Source: a virus. From it: DNA of 64,000 nucleotides. The DNA is taken from positions 1-64,000 of the IMG/VR virus record IMGVR_UViG_3300046171_000182, one strand, 5' to 3'. The notes beneath the pieces are model-generated. The model was not told the DNA's origin and searched no databases. It saw nothing but the letters and a program-made list of their open reading frames with translations. Below, piece after piece: positions 60,153-64,000 of this stretch. The translations under genes were made by a program, and so were the position numbers. How positions within the stretch are numbered: position 1 is the stretch's first letter; the number at the start of each line of letters is the position of its first letter.

Positions 60153-60571
60153 GAATATTAATTATGGGTTTGCCTGGATCTGGTAAAACTCATTTAGCTG
60201 TAAGATTACAGGGCCTTTTAAAAAATTGTGCATGGTACAATGCTGATGCTATTCGTAAGATGGCTGACGATTGGGACTTTACCGAATCAGGTAGACATAG
60301 ACAAGCAGAACGAATGAATACACTAGCCAACTTTGAAGGTGTTCGAGGTCGTACAGTCATATGTGACTTTGTATGTCCAACAATTGAAACTAGAAAATTG
60401 TTTGATCATGATATTATGATTTGGATGAATACTATAGAGCAAGGCAGATTTAAAGACACAAATAAGCTGTTTCAAAATCCTGATAATGCTACATATACGG
60501 TTAAGGGATTTCAGTCAGACGAAGAAATACAAAATTTTGCAATACAATTAGGGAGTGCATATGGCATTTGA
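60149..60571 (+). CDS. P-loop kinase (adenylylsulfate kinase-like)
   Basis: The 140-residue protein has Walker A 'IMGLPGSGKTHLAVRLQGLL' (about residues 5-24) and APS-kinase-like 'CAWYNADAIRKMADDWDFTE', 'SGRHRQAERM' and 'VICDFVCPTIETRKLF'. It phosphorylates a hydroxyl using ATP. Annotated phage relatives are called APS kinases, but phosphorylation of hydroxymethyl-pyrimidine in DNA is a possible alternative given the context. Confidence 0.7.
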   Translation: MRILIMGLPGSGKTHLAVRLQGLLKNCAWYNADAIRKMADDWDFTESGRHRQAERMNTLANFEGVRGRTVICDFVCPTIETRKLFDHDIMIWMNTIEQGRFKDTNKLFQNPDNATYTVKGFQSDEEIQNFAIQLGSAYGI

Positions 60572-60975
60572 TTGGAAAAAACCAACGGCGCAAATGCTGG
60601 GGCGATGGCAACCATGGCATAAAGGCCATACCACATTATTCAAGAAAGCATTAGAACAAACTGGCCAAGTTGCTATTATGGTTCGTGATGTTGGTGGAAT
60701 TATTGGTCAAGATGCTGGCGGTGGTCGTACCGCAAAGCAAGATGATAACCCATTTGATTTTAATTTTGTTTCTGCACAAATTATTCTTAATTTGCAAAAT
60801 GAAGGATTTACAATAAACGATGAGTATGTTATAATGGAAGGTACCAAACATTGTTGACATTAGTTATGGTCGTGGTGTTGGGTATACATTTACAGAGCAC
60901 GATCTTGGAGAAGAGATTCATAAGATTAGTGCTACCAATATCCGTAAAAACATGCGAGAAAGTGGAATGCTTTGA
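60561..60975 (+). CDS. Nicotinamide/phospho-nucleotidyltransferase-like protein, frameshifted
   Basis: ATG 60561 gives 'MLGRWQPWHKGHTTLFKKAL' with the HxGH motif (HKGH), then 'QVAIMVRDVGGIIGQDAGGG' and stops at 60855-60857. A one-base insertion near 60838-60840 (GAAGGTACC for expected GAAGTACC) explains it: removal gives 'NIVDISYGRGVGYTFTEHDL' and 'HKISATNIRKNM', ending at TGA 60973-60975. The I-S-A-T-x-I-R motif is the second nucleotidyltransferase signature, so the downstream part is essential. The predicted whole protein has about 137 residues. Confidence 0.7.
60807..60835 (+). promoter_or_regulatory. Sigma70-like phage promoter (TTTACA-17-TATAAT) upstream of gp41
   Basis: TTTACA, a 17-base spacer ending GTATGT and TATAAT lie within the nucleotidyltransferase gene, about 137 bases before the gp41 start. 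Both hexamers are strong matches to the class. Confidence 0.65.
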
Positions 60976-62339
60976 ACACAAACATTGAACAGACTATATT
61001 GCGAAACCTTCTGGTGGATGATAAATTCATGCGGAAGGTTTTGCCTTTTATAAAGAATGAATATTTTGAAGGTGTCTATCGCCAACTGTTTAAACAAGTC
61101 GGACTATATGTTCAGAAATATAATAAACTACCAACACAAGAATCTTTTAAAATTGAATTAGATGATGCTGATAATTTTAACGATGAGCAATATCGCCATG
61201 CCGTAGAAATCCTACCTGAGATATTTAAGACAGAAGAAATTGATAATGAATGGCTGATTGACAAGACTGAGAAGTGGTGTCAAGATAGAGCATTACATAA
61301 TGCTGTAATGGAATCTATCAGTATTATAGATGGTAAACATCAAAGTCTTTCAAAGAATGCGTTACCAGAGATCCTCTCTGATGCTCTGGCAGTCAACTTT
61401 GACGCAAATATCGGTCATGACTATCTTGGTAACTTTAATGCTCGATATGAGTTTTATCATAAAGAGGAAGAACGTGTAGCATTTGATTTAGAATATTTTA
61501 ATAAAATTACAAAAGGCGGTTTGCCAAATAAGACTTTAAACATTTGCCTTGCCGGTACGGGTGTCGGTAAATCGTTGTTTATGTGTCACCAAGCTTCGGC
61601 TGCTCTTACAGATCAAAAGAATGTTCTTTACATTACAATGGAAATGGCAGAAGAACGTATCGCAGAGCGTATTGATGCCAACCTTCTTAATATTCCAATC
61701 GATCAACTAGATAAACTTTCAAGAGATATGTTCTCGCAGAAAGTATCTCAGCTTGCTAAACAAACAAACGGTCGATTAATTGTAAAAGAATATCCTACTG
61801 GCTCTGCACACTCTGGTCACTTCCGTGCATTACTTAACGAACTAAAACTAAAAAAGAAATTTGTGCCAGATATTATCTTCATTGATTATCTTAATATCTG
61901 TGCATCTTCACGTATGAAAGCAATGGGAGGATCAATCAATTCCTATACGTACATTAAAGCAATTGCTGAAGAGCTACGTGGTCTTGCGGTCGAGTTTGAC
62001 GTACCGGTCGTCTCTGCAACGCAAACGACTCGTAGTGGTTATTCTAACTCAGATATTGGGCTTGAAGATACGTCCGAGTCTTTTGGATTACCCGCAACCG
62101 CCGACTTAATGTTTGCACTTATCTCTTCTGAAGAGCTTGAGAAAGAAGGCAAGATTATGGTCAAGCAATTAAAGAATAGATATAACGATCCAACTTATAA
62201 AAAGAAATTTGTAGTAGGCGTCGATAGATCTAAGATGAGATTGTACGACGTTGATGAAACTAGTCAGACTCTTAGTGATGATACTCCGGTCTTTGATCGG
62301 GCAGAAATGAACAAGCGATTTGAGGACTTTAAACTTTGA
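60972..62339 (+). CDS. 41: Replicative DNA helicase gp41 (DnaB-like)
   Basis: The start is TTG 60972, overlapping the corrected end of the nucleotidyltransferase. The 455-residue protein has an N-terminal helical domain, then 'LNICLAGTGVGKSLFMCHQA' (Walker A), 'VLYITMEMAEERIAERIDAN', 'DIIFIDYLNICASSR' (Walker B) and 'VVSATQTTRSGYSNSDIGLE' motifs of DnaB-family ring helicases. The C-terminus 'AEMNKRFEDFKL' is acidic. Confidence 0.95.
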   Translation: MNTNIEQTILRNLLVDDKFMRKVLPFIKNEYFEGVYRQLFKQVGLYVQKYNKLPTQESFKIELDDADNFNDEQYRHAVEILPEIFKTEEIDNEWLIDKTEKWCQDRALHNAVMESISIIDGKHQSLSKNALPEILSDALAVNFDANIGHDYLGNFNARYEFYHKEEERVAFDLEYFNKITKGGLPNKTLNICLAGTGVGKSLFMCHQASAALTDQKNVLYITMEMAEERIAERIDANLLNIPIDQLDKLSRDMFSQKVSQLAKQTNGRLIVKEYPTGSAHSGHFRALLNELKLKKKFVPDIIFIDYLNICASSRMKAMGGSINSYTYIKAIAEELRGLAVEFDVPVVSATQTTRSGYSNSDIGLEDTSESFGLPATADLMFALISSEELEKEGKIMVKQLKNRYNDPTYKKKFVVGVDRSKMRLYDVDETSQTLSDDTPVFDRAEMNKRFEDFKL

Positions 62340-62989
62340 AGGTAAGATTAATTGGTTACACTCAACCACCAGAAGATATCGTCGGTCTCGACGATCTACA
62401 AGACATCGTCGCGTATTGTGCCCGTGTCTCCAACCCATCCAACCAAATCAACTCAGAGACATCGGGAAAACTCCTCGACTACCTCATCAAGCACAAACAC
62501 TGGTCACCGTTCGAAATGTGCTCGGCCACGCTCGAAGTCGAAACGACAAGAGATATTGCGAGACAGTTCCTCAGGCACAGGTCGTTTTCCTTTCAAGAGT
62601 TTAGCCAGCGTTATGCTGATATTCGTTCTTTTAATAATTCTTTTGTGATACGTGAGGCAAGACTTCAAGACGAAAAGAATCGGCAAAATAGCGTAGCTAA
62701 TACAGATAAGAAGCTTTCTATGGAATGGGACGCTAAACAAAATAAAGTAATAAAAGAAGCTAAAGCTGCTTATAATTGGGCAATAGAAAATGGAATCGCA
62801 AAAGAACAAGCAAGAGCAGTGTTGCCAGAAGGTAACACCGTTAGTAAGCTCTATGTTAATGGCACCATTCGTAGCTGGATACATTATATCGAGCTCCGTT
62901 CTGCAAATGGGACACAACTTGAACATATGGAATTGGCAAGAGAAGTCGGACAAACAATAGCAAAGATTTTTCCATATTTTGCAGAGTGA
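62336..62989 (+). CDS. thyX: Flavin-dependent thymidylate synthase ThyX
   Basis: TTG 62336 overlaps the gp41 stop. The 217-residue protein contains the ThyX motif 'RHRSFSFQEFSQRY' at residues 80-93 (R-H-R-x7-S/Q-R-Y), 'HWSPFEMCSATLEVE' and the C-terminal 'IRSWIHYIELRSANGTQLEH'. It makes dTMP from dUMP using methylene-THF and FAD. The 5' third has unusually GC-rich codons compared with the rest of the gene. Confidence 0.95.
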   Translation: MKVRLIGYTQPPEDIVGLDDLQDIVAYCARVSNPSNQINSETSGKLLDYLIKHKHWSPFEMCSATLEVETTRDIARQFLRHRSFSFQEFSQRYADIRSFNNSFVIREARLQDEKNRQNSVANTDKKLSMEWDAKQNKVIKEAKAAYNWAIENGIAKEQARAVLPEGNTVSKLYVNGTIRSWIHYIELRSANGTQLEHMELAREVGQTIAKIFPYFAE

Positions 62990-63027
62990 CAATTATGTTA
63001 CACATAACCGCTGAGACAAAATAACTG

Positions 63028-63056
63028 TGTACATTTGTTTTTTTATGTGGTAAGAT
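63028..63056 (+). promoter_or_regulatory. Sigma70-like phage promoter (TGTACA-17-TAAGAT)
   Basis: In the 95-base gap after thyX, TGTACA, a 17-base T-rich spacer ending ATGTGG, and TAAGAT lie 28 bases before ATG 63085. It belongs to the class with the TGTG extension. Confidence 0.65.
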
Positions 63057-63084
63057 AGTATCATATAAAAAATGAGGCAGTACA

Positions 63085-63573
63085 ATGAAAAAGTTAATAT
63101 CAGCAGTATTAATCAATACCGTTATAGCAACATCAGTTGCGTACGCAGGTATTGACGTTGTTAAGAAGAAGCAACAAGCAGAGAACCTAGAATGTTTGGC
63201 TTTAAATATTTACTTTGAGACTTCAGCTCGCAGTTTAGCAGATTCTATGGCTGTAACAGATGTTGTTTTAAATAGAGTTGAGAGTACACGTTATCCGGAT
63301 AATATTTGTGACGTTGTACAGCAAGGATATAAAAAAGGTAGTCGCTATTGTCAGTTTAGCTGGTATTGTGACGGCAAATCAGACACACCTCATAATGATG
63401 AGGTATGGGAAAAGTCACGTAAGTTTGCACGTGATATGTTATTCATACGCCAGTTTCGTGGTATTACTGAAGGCGCAACACATTATCATGCGACGTATAG
63501 TAAACCATTCTGGTCAAAGAAACTTAACCGTATTGCTCGTATCGGAGCACACATTTTTTACTGGGAGAAGTAA
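63085..63573 (+). CDS. SleB-like cell wall hydrolase with signal peptide
   Basis: The 162-residue protein has a signal peptide (residues about 1-21, ending 'SVAYA') and a SleB/Hydrolase_2 domain: 'ECLALNIYFETSARS' (catalytic Glu), 'DVVLNRVESTRYPDNICDVV', 'QFSWYCDGKSDTP' and 'GATHYHATYSKPFW'. These enzymes act on peptidoglycan as lytic transglycosylase or amidase. Its export signal suggests action in the periplasm late in infection or in remodelling; it might be a lysis gene. Confidence 0.85.
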   Translation: MKKLISAVLINTVIATSVAYAGIDVVKKKQQAENLECLALNIYFETSARSLADSMAVTDVVLNRVESTRYPDNICDVVQQGYKKGSRYCQFSWYCDGKSDTPHNDEVWEKSRKFARDMLFIRQFRGITEGATHYHATYSKPFWSKKLNRIARIGAHIFYWEK

Positions 63574-63962
63574 TGAAAGATATGACTATGGCAGCTGACA
63601 CTCTAACTATGAATAGCGGAATGGACGGAATGGATACTATTGTTACAATAGATGATATTACATTTGGTGAAACAACATTAAATCACGTTGATTATAAGTT
63701 CGGTGAGAATAAATACTTACGAGAGCTAAAGGAGTATATTGATTCAACTTATCAAGGACACTATGCTACAAATAAATTTCAGTCGACTGAAGTTATTATT
63801 GCTAGAGGTCATGGTACAGGTTTCTGTATGGGCAATGTTGATAAGTATGCTAATCGCTACGGTAAAAAAGGTACTAGGGAGGATGCACGTAAGGATCTTC
63901 TAAAAGTTATCCATTACGCATTATTACAATTACATGTACACGATAGTGAAGAGGAAGAATAG
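63573..63962 (+). CDS. DUF3310 (SaV-like) protein
   Basis: The 129-residue protein has 'GHYATNKFQSTEVIIARGHG' and 'CMGNVDKYANRYGKKGTRED', the DUF3310 pattern H-Y-x5-Q-x-x-E-(V/I)...G-N-x-x-K-Y-x-x-R-x-x-x-K-(x)n-D. It has a Met/Asp-rich N-terminal extension. The family is common in phages and of unknown biochemistry (sometimes called nucleotide kinase). It overlaps the previous stop (TAATG). Confidence 0.8.
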   Translation: MKDMTMAADTLTMNSGMDGMDTIVTIDDITFGETTLNHVDYKFGENKYLRELKEYIDSTYQGHYATNKFQSTEVIIARGHGTGFCMGNVDKYANRYGKKGTREDARKDLLKVIHYALLQLHVHDSEEEE

Positions 63963-64000
63963 ATACGTAGCATATGACGATAAAGGTTATGTGATAATTA
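63946..64000 (+). CDS. Start of next gene (partial, low confidence)
   Basis: A GTG at 63946 opens a frame running off the window end (MKRKNRYVAYDDKGYVII), which reads as plausible protein and overlaps the DUF3310 stop, as neighbours do. No clear ribosome-binding site is visible, so the start is tentative. Confidence 0.3.
   Translation, partial: MKRKNRYVAYDDKGYVII

Noticed and set aside
62504-62992. 162-codon minus-strand frame opposite thyX
   Set aside because: It lies wholly over a clear ThyX gene, has low-complexity Phe/Cys/Ser-rich content and no plausible initiation context.
1-64000. tRNA genes
   Set aside because: No cloverleaf with a T-loop GTTCRANNC pattern and acceptor pairing was seen on reading; a covariance search would be decisive.
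1-64000. Cyanophage photosynthesis genes (psbA, psbD, hli, petE)
   Set aside because: None found; the copper protein is pseudoazurin, not plastocyanin, judged from the C-T-P-H-A-T-M-G-M site, so the bilin genes alone were not taken as evidence of a cyanobacterial host.

Overview
This window is a contiguous 64 kb piece of a T4-like (Straboviridae-related, marine 'cyanophage/pelagiphage-type') myovirus genome. The identity rests on an almost complete T4 core in canonical order: neck gp13-gp14, gp15, terminase gp16-gp17, sheath gp18, tube gp19, portal gp20, prohead core gp67-gp68, protease gp21, scaffold gp22, capsid gp23, then uvsY, uvsW, the late sigma factor gp55, gp47-gp46, clamp gp45, clamp loader gp44/gp62, regA, DNA polymerase gp43, uvsX and helicase gp41. 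The DNA is AT-rich, genes are packed with ATGA-type overlaps, and nearly everything is on the + strand except one two-gene island (about 18.1-19.4 kb).

Layout. 0-16.9 kb: tail/baseplate-periphery and fibre genes with long repeat-built adhesins, interrupted by a glycosyltransferase-methyltransferase-glycosyltransferase trio. 16.9-19.4 kb: an auxiliary island with a heme oxygenase, a ferredoxin-dependent bilin reductase (PcyX/PebS type) and, on the minus strand, a carbamoyltransferase and a cupin. 19.4-31.3 kb: head and tail morphogenesis. 31.4-42 kb: recombination, late transcription, clamp and clamp loader, with an unusual glutaredoxin-phosphomannomutase fusion between gp44 and gp62. 42-45 kb: Hsp20, a DUF1127-like protein, and a run of small membrane/redox genes (DoxX-like, cytochrome oxidase subunit IV-like, pseudoazurin). 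45-50 kb: gp43, MazG-like pyrophosphatase, a primase-like protein, a possible nuclease. 50-59 kb: sugar genes (KdsA, cytidylyltransferase-like, UDP-glucose dehydrogenase, UDP-glucuronate epimerase) and nucleotide/base-modification candidates (ThyA-fold protein, dCMP deaminase, 2OG oxygenase, PLP-fold enzyme, aGPT-PPlase/amino-acid:DNA-transferase-like protein). 59-64 kb: uvsX, P-loop kinase, nucleotidyltransferase, gp41, ThyX, SleB-like hydrolase and DUF3310.

Regulation is readable in the DNA. Seven exact TATAAATA late-promoter boxes precede structural genes or hsp20, matching the gp55 encoded here. A second class, TGTACA/TTTACA - 17 nt - TATAAT-like with TGTG or TGG just upstream of the -10, precedes replication and nucleotide genes. 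Three strong hairpin terminators are visible.

Host. No photosystem genes are seen. The DUF1127-like gene, pseudoazurin, aa3-oxidase subunit IV-like protein, ThyX, SleB-like hydrolase and PcyX-type bilin reductase point to a marine alphaproteobacterium rather than a cyanobacterium; this is an inference. Four genes carry single-base frameshifts (five indels), several at short homopolymers; these look more like consensus errors than biology, but that cannot be settled from one sequence.
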